A program made the translations under genes and the position numbers. The notes beneath the pieces are model-generated. The model ran no database searches. It was given only the letters and a program-made list of their open reading frames with translations, and was not told the origin of the DNA. 64,000 nt of DNA, taken from CBDCWT01 sp965223305. Its GTDB lineage: Bacteria > Planctomycetota > Planctomycetia > Pirellulales > Pirellulaceae. Position 1 is the stretch's first letter, and each line of letters begins with the position of its first letter. Below are positions 1 to 7,707 of this stretch, in pieces. The stretch spans positions 1-64,000 of the forward strand of contig CBDCWT010000047.1 in NCBI GenBank assembly GCA_965223305.1. The letters are read 5' to 3'.

Positions 1-647
1 CCACCCGTGTGGTTTGCCAGAGCTGCCAACAGCTCGATATTGCGCTGGGGACCGATCACCAGACTCGAAACGGCCACACGCCGTTCGACGAGGAGCTGAA
101 CCAACTTGCTGAATTCTTTACTTTCCACGAGGTTTGCGCGGCTCATGCCATCGCCGATATAGACAACCGACCGCGGGCCGGTTGGCTTGTCACTAAAGTT
201 GGTGGCGGCATTTCGGATGGCGGTGCCCAAGTCGGTCGATCCCAGCGGGGATCGTTGTTCCAGCTTCGTCAGCGCCGACTGGATGGCCGAGCCCTGTGGG
301 GCGACGAACTGGTCGGTCATGCTTACCGAATCCAAGTCGACGGCTGCCAAATAGACCTCGTCTTTGGAGTCGAGCATCTCTAACATGGCCTTCAACGCCG
401 CCAGCGAATCTTCACGAAAAACACCGGTTTGGCTGGCCGACGTGTCAAATAAGATGACGGTCTTCGCGCCGGTAGCGGCTGGAAGAGTGGTGTCCGACTG
501 CAGGCTCAATGCGTAGTAGCTCTCGCCAGTAGCCGTCTCATAAGTTGCCAGGCGGGCACTTTCGCCAGCCGAGAGAGCCGTTGCGGCCGCGGACGACACC
601 AAGACGACACAAGAAACCATTAGCAGCGACAAACTGCGTTTGGACAT
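1..647 (-). CDS. Secreted von Willebrand factor A domain protein, 3' end outside window
   Basis: Read leftward from ATG at 645-647, the frame stays open to the window edge (about 215 residues). It begins with a signal peptide (MSKRSLSLLMVSCVVLVSSA, then an Ala-rich cleavage region). A VWA fold follows from about residue 57: TVILFDTSASQTG carries the DxSxS metal-ion-dependent adhesion site, and later come a 'STDLGTAI' segment and 'SVVYIGDGMS'. VWA domains bind metal and mediate protein-protein contacts, here probably outside the cytoplasm. A GGAG ribosome site lies about 7 bases upstream. What follows the VWA domain is unseen, so the full architecture and partner are unknown. The domain call is secure; the role is not. 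Confidence 0.8.
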   Translation of the reverse strand, partial: MSKRSLSLLMVSCVVLVSSAAATALSAGESARLATYETATGESYYALSLQSDTTLPAATGAKTVILFDTSASQTGVFREDSLAALKAMLEMLDSKDEVYLAAVDLDSVSMTDQFVAPQGSAIQSALTKLEQRSPLGSTDLGTAIRNAATNFSDKPTGPRSVVYIGDGMSRANLVESKEFSKLVQLLVERRVAVSSLVIGPQRNIELLAALANHTG

Positions 648-938
648 AACGAGACTCCAGCCACAGAGATGTACATAATGAGAGACCCCCCCGCCGTGAT
701 GAAGGGAACCCCCCGCCTTGCCTGGGCACTGGCCGGCGCAAAAAGAACGCCAGGTTTCGTCCTATTCTATTCAGACGGTAAACGTGACGCTACCGAAAAA
801 CCTCGGAATTCAGACTCGTCTTCGGCAGTTTCAGCGGGCATTCTTGGATCCGATGAAGGGCCCCAGGAGGGCTTTCGCTGTAGGGAGGACAAATGGGCTT
901 TTGGCGAAGTGTCCGCTCCACCCTGCGAAATCTGCCGG
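648..938. other. Intergenic stretch, nothing recognised
   Basis: About 290 bases between the start of the VWA gene and the stop of the leftward secreted orphan. Reading frames here are short, have no ribosome site and show no recognisable protein. I see no convincing hairpin terminator. Confidence 0.5.
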
Positions 939-1847
939 CTACCGTGCTAACGATGCGACTCGCCGCCTGGTGGCCCAAGCCCGCAGTCCGCTTGCCATGT
1001 CTGAAATCGCCACACCTATTCCGTCCAGAGCATCGGCCGCCTGCAAGACAATCCGCTCGTCTATCATGCCGACAAGTCCCGCCGAGGAGATGGGGGGCTG
1101 GGGCTGCATCTGTGGTGGCGGGGCAGCGGCGGTGCCGGGTGAGCTGGGGCGAAACGCCAGCGTTCCTAAACGCTGAAAAGCCTGCACCGTCCGCAGCTCG
1201 CTGGCCGCGGCTCTGGCCCGACCTACCGAAGTTCGCGAGACGGTTGCGAGGGAGGCCACCCCGGAGGCGAGAGACCAGCTGGCCGGTTCGCCAGAGTCGC
1301 ACATCGCTTCGTCGTAGGCCGCATCATAGCCGGTCTGCAGGCCGTGGGGGTCACCGAATTGTTCAGCCATCGGAGTCGTCGTCACTGGCGGCACGTCCGG
1401 TCGCACCCCGCTCCCAATCGGGCCGTCGGCCAGCGGTTCGGGGGGAATCTGGCACGGAAGCGTCGCCGGTGCCGGACCCTGTATATGGGCCGCCCGCTCC
1501 GGAATCACAAAGCGGTAGTCGTCCGCCGCCTGCGAGTCGAGCGAGGTCCTCTCGTTCCACTCGTCCGCTAGAGCTCCAACACCTTGCTCCCGGCTAATTG
1601 GCGCGCGCCCCGTGACCGGCCCTTCGGTGACGAGTTCATCGGCCGCGGCGCACACGCCATAGTCGGGGTAACCACACCCACCAAAACACTGAACGCGACC
1701 CCAGTCGGGGTGCGAGTAGACCCAGCGGCCATCGAAGCGACCAGCATTCGGGTCGGTGGCGTCCGATTGGCCGTACGCCGAGCCGATCAGGAGAGTCGAC
1801 AAAACCACATTCCGCAGCATCCAGGTTGCCAAACGATCGCGGTTCAT
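939..1847 (-). CDS. Secreted protein of unknown function, Pro/Ala-rich
   Basis: A 302-residue frame starts at ATG 1845-1847 with a very good ribosome site (AAGGAGGG, 1853-1860). Residues 1-26 form a signal peptide (basic MNRDR, hydrophobic core, cleavage near AYG-Q). The N-terminal third has Trp/Tyr/Cys-containing sequence (WVYSHPDWGRVQCFGGCGYPDYGVC), possibly a disulfide-bonded module. The middle is low-complexity, rich in Pro, Gly and Ala, and a PPPQMQPQPP stretch comes near residue 245. I recognise no family. The signal peptide and ribosome site make it a real gene; its function cannot be inferred. It does not look co-transcribed with its neighbours. Confidence 0.65.
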   Translation of the reverse strand: MNRDRLATWMLRNVVLSTLLIGSAYGQSDATDPNAGRFDGRWVYSHPDWGRVQCFGGCGYPDYGVCAAADELVTEGPVTGRAPISREQGVGALADEWNERTSLDSQAADDYRFVIPERAAHIQGPAPATLPCQIPPEPLADGPIGSGVRPDVPPVTTTPMAEQFGDPHGLQTGYDAAYDEAMCDSGEPASWSLASGVASLATVSRTSVGRARAAASELRTVQAFQRLGTLAFRPSSPGTAAAPPPQMQPQPPISSAGLVGMIDERIVLQAADALDGIGVAISDMASGLRAWATRRRVASLAR

Positions 1848-2055
1848 CGCTACCCTCCTTAGTTGCGCTCTTGTTGCCCGGGCTCCGTCTGCTTGGTTCG
1901 TATCGGGACGTGATGATTGCTGCTCTTAGGCAATACAGGAAGTAGTGCGAATTTGGGCGAACTGAAATGTGCTGGGCGCCGGACACAGAAGGCAGGTAGT
2001 TCTTTCCGGTCGCGACGGTCGGAGGGTTGGTAACGGGTTTGGCGCTTTCGGCAGT

Positions 2056-2115
2056 CCACCAAACTCGTGGCGAGTTCGGCTACGCTGCAAATCAAAATCA
2101 GCCGCTGGGCATTAG
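2056..2115. repeat. Hairpin-bearing repeat, copy A (left part, interrupted by a MITE)
   Basis: This segment (ccaaactc-gtggc-gagttcggctacg, then 'ctgggcattag') recurs at 2489-2552, with looser relatives at 4485-4515 and 21361-21437. The core forms a small hairpin, AACTC/GAGTT around a 4-5 base loop. Copy A is split by the 174-bp palindromic element at 2116-2290 and resumes at 2291. Confidence 0.7.
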
Positions 2116-2290
2116 CCCGGATTATTCATGAAGATCGTGGCGAGAGGTTGTAAGTACGTTCGTGGCAAGGAAGGCGAAGCAATTGTTCCGCAGGCGTATT
2201 GAAGCAATACGTCGAGGGAGAATTGTGAAGCATGACGAAGCCACGGATGGACTTACGACCTCGCAGCAGATCGCTCGTGAATAATTCGGG
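2116..2290 (-). mobile_element. MITE-like palindromic element, copy 1 (175 bp)
   Basis: The element begins CCCGGATTATTCATGA and ends in the inverted version of CCCGAATTATTCATGA. The 4-base direct repeat TTAG flanks it (2112-2115 and 2291-2294). The whole unit is an imperfect palindrome centred on CGTATTG-AAG-CAATACG near 2200. It lies opposite to copies 3-6 and carries one extra base relative to the 174-bp consensus. No transposase is encoded, so mobilisation would need an enzyme from elsewhere in the genome. Confidence 0.85.
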
Positions 2291-2407
2291 TTAGCCCACG
2301 GTTCCCCGGCGAAACCGACGCGTGGCGTCCGGGGACGGCTCCCCCTCTCCGGCCCTTCGGGCCGACTCTCCCCGAGGGGAGAGTGAAGATAGACGAGAAT
2401 CAGGCGT
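2291..2407. repeat. Direct repeat of ~115 bp, copy A
   Basis: The sequence from 'ttagcccacggtt' through two GC-rich hairpins (ggcccttcgggcc and ctctccccgaggggagag) to 'gaatcaggcg' recurs with a few substitutions at 2549-2662. No T-run follows the hairpins, so a simple intrinsic terminator is not supported. Related hairpins occur at 4778-4832 and 13160-13205. Confidence 0.8.
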
Positions 2408-2488
2408 GGAATGAGCGGCTCCGCGGGAGCGTCGCCCTCCCGTTAGAGAGAGAGATCGTGCAGCTTTTACGTTTTACGGCTCATGCAA

Positions 2489-2662
2489 TCCACCAAACTC
2501 TGGCGAGTTCGGCTACGCTGCAAATTAGCCGCTGGGCGTTAGCCGGCGTTAGCCCACGGTTTCCCAGCGAAACCGACACGTGGCGTGCGGGGACGGCCCC
2601 CCTCTCCGGCCCCTCGGGCCGACTCTCCCCGAGGGGAGAGTGACGAAAGACGAAGTCAGGCG
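2489..2662. repeat. Direct repeat, copy B (uninterrupted)
   Basis: This copy joins the hairpin repeat (2489-2552) directly to the ~115-bp GC-rich repeat (2549-2662). It is therefore an uninterrupted relative of the sequence that holds the MITE at 2116-2290. At the junction it reads gggcgttagccggcgttagcccacgg, with a local 10-base duplication of ccggcgttag. Confidence 0.75.
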
Positions 2663-2790
2663 CTAGCTTTAAGAAGCTGCCCGACCTCCATGACGTGGGC
2701 TTCGCGTCCGAGGTTGCAGCAGTGCCGCAAGAGCCTTATATTTGAGGGTTTACTGGACCTTGCGGGAGTGATTCTGGGGAAGACTGAGCG

Positions 2791-3033
2791 ATGACCATCG
2801 ACAAGAGCCTACGAGTCCGAGCGGGGATGATCCGTAACCGGAATGTGTTGACGCGTGCCGAGCGGATTGAGAAGTTGAAGGCAGCCGACCGATGGTCCGA
2901 AGGGGACAGCGTTTACGGACTACCTAAAGTTCGGGTGCAGAAGCTCTCGCTCAGGAAGAAGAAGAAGGTCAAGAAGGAAGAAGAAGAGACGGCCGAGGGG
3001 GACACAGCGGCAACAACGCCGGCGGCAACCTAG
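2791..3033 (+). CDS. Small basic protein of the PVC group
   Basis: This 80-residue protein begins MTIDKSLRVRAGMIRNRNVL, followed by RAERIEKLKAADRWSEGDSVYGLPKVRV. That pattern (SL.....RNVLxRxERIExLK...W.EGD.V.GLPK) is the small, highly basic protein found across Planctomycetes, Verrucomicrobia and Chlamydiae (TIGR04137 as I recall it). Its biochemical role is not established; the charge suggests binding to RNA or ribosomes. The tail adds a Lys-rich run (residues ~55-65), an acidic patch and a Thr/Ala end beyond the conserved core. It stands alone between repeats and the larA-like gene. The family call is strong, the function unknown. Confidence 0.85.
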   Translation: MTIDKSLRVRAGMIRNRNVLTRAERIEKLKAADRWSEGDSVYGLPKVRVQKLSLRKKKKVKKEEEETAEGDTAATTPAAT

Positions 3034-3129
3034 TTTCACTTCAGTCAGGGCCCACGCAACGCTGTATCGCCGCGAAGGACGATCGGCCGTCAGCTCCGCG
3101 TGCCAAATCGTAGAGCAGGGGGTGCACCG

Positions 3130-4404
3130 GTGGTCCGTGTGCGTTTAGAGTACGGCAGGACCGGACTCCCGGTGGAGTTGCCCGACCATCTAGACGTCCG
3201 GCAACTCAGCTACAAGGCAGCGACTCCGCTGGCGGATCCGCTAGCCAGCTTGCAAGCCGCATTGGCAGCTCCTACGGGCTCGCCGTCGCTATTCGAACTT
3301 GCACGTGGTCGCCAGAGCGCCTGCATCTTGATCTGCGACATCACTCGCCCGGTCCCCAACGAGCTGATTTTGTCACCCGTTCTCGACACGTTGGAAGAGG
3401 CGGGAATTTGCCGTGACGCGATTATGCTGTTAGTCGCCACCGGACTCCACCGACCGAATACGAATGAAGAGTTGGTCGAGATGGTCGGCAGCCGGATTTT
3501 CAGTGAGTACCGAATTGAGCAGCACTTTGGCCAGAATCGCGCAGAACATCGCTATCTGGGCGAGAGTCCGCGGGGTGTGCCCGTGTGGATTGACAGCCGC
3601 TACGTCGACGCTGATCTGAAGATTACGACGGGCCTAATCGAGCCGCACCTGATGGCAGGTTTTTCGGGTGGCCGCAAGCTGATCTGTCCTGGGATCGCAG
3701 CACTCGAATCGGTTCGCGTCTGGCACGGCCCCGACTTCCTAGAGCACCCCAACGCCGATTGTGGAATCCTCGAGGGTAACCCTGTGCACGAGGAGAGCAC
3801 TTGGATCGCTCGAAAAGCCGGCTGCGACTTCATCATCAATGTGGTGATTGACACAGCTCGACGCGCCTTGCACTTCGTCGCGGGCGATATGGAGCAGGCG
3901 TTTTTGCAGGGGGTTGATTTTGTCCGGGAGGTCGTGACAGATACGGTACCAGCACCGGTCGACATCGTCGTGACCAGCGCCGCGGGCTATCCGTTGGACA
4001 CCACGTTCTACCAGGCCATCAAAGGAATGACCGGCGCGCTGCCGATCGTGAAGCAAGGTGGTACTATCATCATCGCTGCAGGAATGGCTGACGGTATCGG
4101 CAGCCCTCAGTTCCAGCAGCTGTTTAAGGAAAACCCGAGCCCGGCGGCCTTCATGGAACGGATTCTGGGCGAAGATTACTTTGTGATGGACCAGTGGCAA
4201 CTCGAGGAAATGGCAAAGGTACTCCGCAAAGCCGCGGTTCGAGTTGTCAGCGACGGTCTGTCGTCGGAAACCTTGAGCGGGCTATTCGTCGAGCCGGCGG
4301 CCAGCGTGGAGGAGGCGGTCAACGAGGCGCTTGCGCGGTACGGGCCCGACGCCAAGCTGGCGGTGATTCCCAAGGGGCCCTACGTCTTGGCACAGGTGGC
4401 ATGA
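3130..4404 (+). CDS. larA: LarA-family nickel-pincer racemase/epimerase (lactate racemase-like)
   Basis: LarA homologues racemise or epimerise alpha-hydroxyacids with a nickel-pincer nucleotide cofactor. Counting from GTG 3130, the residues needed in the Lactobacillus enzyme (H108, H174, K184, H200) appear as H107 (ATGLHRP), H173 (EPHLMAGF), K183 (FSGGRKL, the cofactor-tethering Lys) and H199 (VWHGPD). The C-terminal domain has YPLDTTFYQAIKGM and an IIIAAGMADGIGS segment. GTG 3130 is preferred over GTG 3100 because AGGGGG lies 7 bases upstream and the product then begins MVRVRLEYG like the family. No larB/larC/larE cofactor genes are in the window. The substrate could be lactate or another 2-hydroxyacid. 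Confidence 0.85.
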   Translation: MVRVRLEYGRTGLPVELPDHLDVRQLSYKAATPLADPLASLQAALAAPTGSPSLFELARGRQSACILICDITRPVPNELILSPVLDTLEEAGICRDAIMLLVATGLHRPNTNEELVEMVGSRIFSEYRIEQHFGQNRAEHRYLGESPRGVPVWIDSRYVDADLKITTGLIEPHLMAGFSGGRKLICPGIAALESVRVWHGPDFLEHPNADCGILEGNPVHEESTWIARKAGCDFIINVVIDTARRALHFVAGDMEQAFLQGVDFVREVVTDTVPAPVDIVVTSAAGYPLDTTFYQAIKGMTGALPIVKQGGTIIIAAGMADGIGSPQFQQLFKENPSPAAFMERILGEDYFVMDQWQLEEMAKVLRKAAVRVVSDGLSSETLSGLFVEPAASVEEAVNEALARYGPDAKLAVIPKGPYVLAQVA

Positions 4405-5029
4405 CCCACCCCCGTTGCTGCTGTTTCCCCGTGGACAGGATTTACCGGATCACAGGATGGCCGGCGATCGTGACACAATCAGCCGCTGGGCCGTTAGCAC
4501 ACCGTTTCCCACCAAACCGGATGCTAACGCATTCCGGCTGATTTGTGGCCGGAGCGAGCTAGAGCTGTAGGCCGGAACAAGCGGCGGGAGAAATGACGGT
4601 TCTCTAGCCCGGCGTGACCGCCGCGCCGTTCCGGCGCTGAGCGTCAGCAGCAACCTGCCGTAACGGCGCGGCAGGGAGTCCGACGCGCGTGGATAGCGTC
4701 TTGCGCCGCTTGTTACGGCCTACTTCTCTAACGGTCAAAGTCTTCGCGTCGTACGCAAGTTTTTCACTTTGGCTCCCCCCCCTCATCCGGCCTTCGGCCA
4801 CCTTCTCCCCGGCGGGGAGAAGGGACTTTGGGTATGGCCTCCCGGGGGGGCCTCAGCAACGCCTGCACAACGCGAACTGCCGGTTTGATCGACAGGGTCC
4901 GGTCATTGAGCAGAGCTCCGTTTGCCGACAAAACGATGGAACACGCGGCGGCCTGTTGTCGAACCACTTGGTGTAGGTACGACCGCCCGTAGGTCGTCGG
5001 GGGCCCAACTCGGACCAGGATCGCCGATC
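4405..5029. other. Intergenic region with repeat fragments
   Basis: No gene is supported. The region holds a relative of the 2056/2489 repeat (cagccgctgggccgttagc, about 4489-4507). It also holds a pair of GC-rich hairpins at about 4778-4832 (ccggccttcggcc, then cttctccccggcggggagaag), resembling, in reverse, the unit at 13160-13205. The hairpins lack a T-tract. Confidence 0.6.
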
Positions 5030-6238
5030 ATGTCAACAACGTTATCTCCCAGCAAGCTCGCCGCTGGCATGCGGGCAAAGCCGGCTCCGTCGCAGGGATA
5101 CCAGCCCGGCGATGGGAGGTCGGCCACAGAAACGACCTGTTTGGTTGGCAAAATCGCGGAGATGTCACTGGTCTCGCGCAGCGAAGACGAACTGGCACGT
5201 TTCGCGCTCGAGCTGGTCCGGCCCCTAGTGTCCGCCGGCGCCGTAGCGGTACAGTGGTGCTCAACCGCCGAGCTTGGCATGACTGAGGTGTCCCAGCGGC
5301 GTCCCAGGTCGTTTTCGGTGGGCGATCTTTGGATCGACAATGTCGGCCTGAAGGCGGTCCTCGAGCAGCTGCGGCCTGGTACTAGTCAGGGGACCTTGAT
5401 TGACAACGCGTTCTCCTACCGCAGCCCACGACCGCCTCATCCAACGATCCGAGGACTTGTTTTAGTTCCTCTGAGGCACGAGCAGATCCACTACGGATGG
5501 CTTGTCGCGATGAACCATGCCGGTGGTGGATTCGGAGCCAGGGAGTCAGAACTGCTCAGCACCGTCGCCAGTCTGTTAAGCACCCACCGACGCAACCGGG
5601 AGTTGCACCGCGAGCAGTCCGAGTTGGTCACCGACGTCGTCCGGGCGCTGGTCTCTGCGATCGACGCCAAGGACCCGTACACCAGCGGGCACAGCGACCG
5701 TGTTGCCCGCATCGCCGTCCGCATTGCGCTCGAGATGCGGTATGACCCTACCTTCGTCAAGTTTGTCTATCTGGCGGGTCTGCTTCACGACGTCGGAAAG
5801 ATCGGGATCAGTGACGCCGTCCTCTCTAAGGCTGGCAAACTCACCGAGGCGGAGTTCGAGCAGATCAAGATGCACCCTCAGCTGGGTTGCAAGATCCTCG
5901 CCGACCTTAGGCCGCTATCCGCCGTTCTTCCGGCCGTCCGCCATCATCACGAGCGGTGGGACGGCGGTGGCTATCCCGACCACTTGGCGGCGCATCAGAT
6001 CCCAGCAATGGCCCGCATTGTGGCCGTCGCAGACGCCTATGACGCGATGACAACCAACCGTCCCTATCAGCAAGGCCTGACGGAGGATGAGGTCAATTGC
6101 ACGTTGCGCGAAGGCGCGGGAAAGCAGTGGGATCTGGCCGTCGTGAATGCTCTTTTTGCTGCAAAGGACGACATTCTGGCAATCGCCGGCCGCCACCGGC
6201 CGCGGGTGGAAGCCGTCGCAGATAGTTCATTTGAGTGA
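5030..6238 (+). CDS. GAF-like plus HD-GYP domain protein, probable cyclic-di-GMP phosphodiesterase
   Basis: From ATG 5030 the product is about 402 residues. The N-terminal ~190 residues look like a sensory GAF module (ending in the aromatic-rich YGWLVAMNHAGGGFG segment), followed by a short helical linker. The HD-GYP domain has HSDRVARIAV, the HD motif LLHDVGKIGI, the long-loop HHHERWDGGGYP, and the AVADAYDAMTTNRPYQ signature, so both metal and GYP elements are present. HD-GYP proteins hydrolyse c-di-GMP, which controls motility and polysaccharide production. An upstream in-frame start at 4922 is possible, but the added residues are Arg/Pro-rich and lack family character. A small partner gene begins 3 bases downstream. 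Confidence 0.85.
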   Translation: MSTTLSPSKLAAGMRAKPAPSQGYQPGDGRSATETTCLVGKIAEMSLVSRSEDELARFALELVRPLVSAGAVAVQWCSTAELGMTEVSQRRPRSFSVGDLWIDNVGLKAVLEQLRPGTSQGTLIDNAFSYRSPRPPHPTIRGLVLVPLRHEQIHYGWLVAMNHAGGGFGARESELLSTVASLLSTHRRNRELHREQSELVTDVVRALVSAIDAKDPYTSGHSDRVARIAVRIALEMRYDPTFVKFVYLAGLLHDVGKIGISDAVLSKAGKLTEAEFEQIKMHPQLGCKILADLRPLSAVLPAVRHHHERWDGGGYPDHLAAHQIPAMARIVAVADAYDAMTTNRPYQQGLTEDEVNCTLREGAGKQWDLAVVNALFAAKDDILAIAGRHRPRVEAVADSSFE

Positions 6239-6241
6239 AAC

Positions 6242-6736
6242 ATGGCGCGTGTCGAACGGGACCGGGAAGACCTGCTGCGGGAAGCCAAAGCGCTTGTCCA
6301 ACGCGTCGAGATTAGGACCGAGGGAGTTGCGGAGAGCGTTGTGGCAGGATTCCGCCGCGATGGATCGGCCACCTTTTACTTTGGGATGGAGCTGGTTTTT
6401 CAGTTCAACTCGGCGTGCGAGCTACGCCGTGGATTTCAAGATGGCCGGCTGCTTGTGGCCGAAAAACGGCGGCTCGTGGCACTAACCCGCCAGCGATCAA
6501 GCGGTGACGAGGTAGCTCTGGTTCGCCACCTCCTAGACCGGGCCGAGCACGAGCAGTTTTTACAGCTCATGGACGAGCGGCTATGCCGGTTGGCTGACTC
6601 GCTGCGCAACGGGAAGTTCAGCCTGATCGGACAGGTACCGCAGGACGAAGAGGTGCTGGACCGGGTCCAAAGCTGGCTCGCGGCGCTCGCCCGGCCCGTC
6701 AGGATCGCCAACCGTCCTCACGTAGGCGGAACGTGA
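6242..6736 (+). CDS. Conserved-looking hypothetical protein downstream of the HD-GYP gene
   Basis: The 164-residue product is cytoplasmic (no signal or membrane segment), charged, and mostly predicted helical (LLREAKALVQRVEI; LLDRAEHEQFLQLMDERL). A central beta-rich part (ATFYFGMELVFQFN) resembles a small sensor-like sheet. It begins 3 bases after the HD-GYP stop, so the two are almost certainly co-transcribed, and it may act with that protein. The last 19 bases overlap the 3' end of the convergent ygfZ gene. I do not recognise the family. Confidence 0.65.
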   Translation: MARVERDREDLLREAKALVQRVEIRTEGVAESVVAGFRRDGSATFYFGMELVFQFNSACELRRGFQDGRLLVAEKRRLVALTRQRSSGDEVALVRHLLDRAEHEQFLQLMDERLCRLADSLRNGKFSLIGQVPQDEEVLDRVQSWLAALARPVRIANRPHVGGT

Positions 6737-7707
6737 GATTCGACAGGCAGCTTGATCACTTGGGCGCTCCCTAGCTCCGTTTCGATTCTGGTGCCTGGCG
6801 CGAAATTCCCGCGGCGCACATAGGCCAGCGCCAAAGCTGATTGCAGCTTACATGACCAGCATGACGAGGTGATTCTGGCCGCGGGTTTGTCGTTGACTTT
6901 CAGTACCGTCCCGACGTCAGGCACCGCATCGCCGGCGATTTGCAATCCAACCAGCCGCCGATTGACATGCCCCAGAGCGTCCAGACGGGCAACGGTCTCC
7001 TGCCCCAGATAGCAGCCTTTGTTGAAGCTAATCGCCTGCTCGTCACGGCCCACCTCTTGGGGCAGGTTGTCGCTTGTCACATCGATGCCGAACAGCGGTG
7101 TTCCGGCCTCGATTCGGACCATTTCTAGTGCCTCGGCACCACACTCGCGGAACCCCGCTGCCAGAAGAGCCGTTTGGCAGGTCTCCAGATCATCTGTTGG
7201 GCAGGCGAACAAGTAGCACTCGGTTCCGCAGAACGGCACCCTCCGCGCAGAAACCGGCACTCGATCCAACTCGGCCTCGGTGTGGTCCAACGGCTTGGTC
7301 GGCAAGGTGCTGCTGAAGTGCTGCTGCAGCCGGTCAACACAAGCCGCGCCCGACGCCACAAAGACACGCAGGTCTTTCGTCTGATCGCGAATAACGACGT
7401 CCTCGCGAATCAGATAACGCTCGAGGCCGGCCGTGATCGATGCGGCTTCTCCCGCAACGGTGTCCAGCACCAGGCGATCGTGACCCGAAAAGACATAAAC
7501 GTGGCCGATGACTTTGCCTTGCACGTTGGTGAGGAAGGCCTCGCAGCCGCCTCCGGCCGGTAGCGACAGGATGTCGTTGGTGCAGAGGCCGTGCAGGAAC
7601 TTGGCGCGGTCACCGCCGGTCAGTTCGATCTGCGTTCGCTCTGCGAATACATGAAAACCGGCGCCAGCGGTCAAAGCGGCGTGTTGTGCGGCTAAGGGGT
7701 GTCCCAA
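6718..7707 (-). CDS. ygfZ: YgfZ/GcvT-family folate-binding protein
   Basis: The 329-residue protein has the GcvT-like fold: N-terminal IELTGGDRAKFLHGLCTNDI and AFLTNVQGKV segments, and the diagnostic K-G-C-Y-x-G-Q-E motif (NKGCYLGQET) near residue 231. YgfZ proteins bind folate and help maintain or assemble certain iron-sulfur enzymes, including MiaB-type tRNA thiotransferases. Translation most likely starts at TTG 7705-7707, inside the last codons of the upstream LarA-like gene (16-base overlap), because this gives the conserved family N-terminus; the overlap implies translational coupling. Family assignment is firm; the target enzyme in this organism is unknown. Confidence 0.88.
   Translation of the reverse strand: MGHPLAAQHAALTAGAGFHVFAERTQIELTGGDRAKFLHGLCTNDILSLPAGGGCEAFLTNVQGKVIGHVYVFSGHDRLVLDTVAGEAASITAGLERYLIREDVVIRDQTKDLRVFVASGAACVDRLQQHFSSTLPTKPLDHTEAELDRVPVSARRVPFCGTECYLFACPTDDLETCQTALLAAGFRECGAEALEMVRIEAGTPLFGIDVTSDNLPQEVGRDEQAISFNKGCYLGQETVARLDALGHVNRRLVGLQIAGDAVPDVGTVLKVNDKPAARITSSCWSCKLQSALALAYVRRGNFAPGTRIETELGSAQVIKLPVESHVPPT

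Noticed and set aside
9..383. Rightward 124-codon frame
   Set aside because: It lies antisense to a convincing signal peptide plus VWA protein and shows no family features or ribosome site.
2340..2390. Intrinsic terminator at the double GC hairpin
   Set aside because: Strong stems but no T-tract; the sequence is repeated at 2549-2662 and has relatives at 4778 and 13160, so it is better treated as a dispersed repeat.
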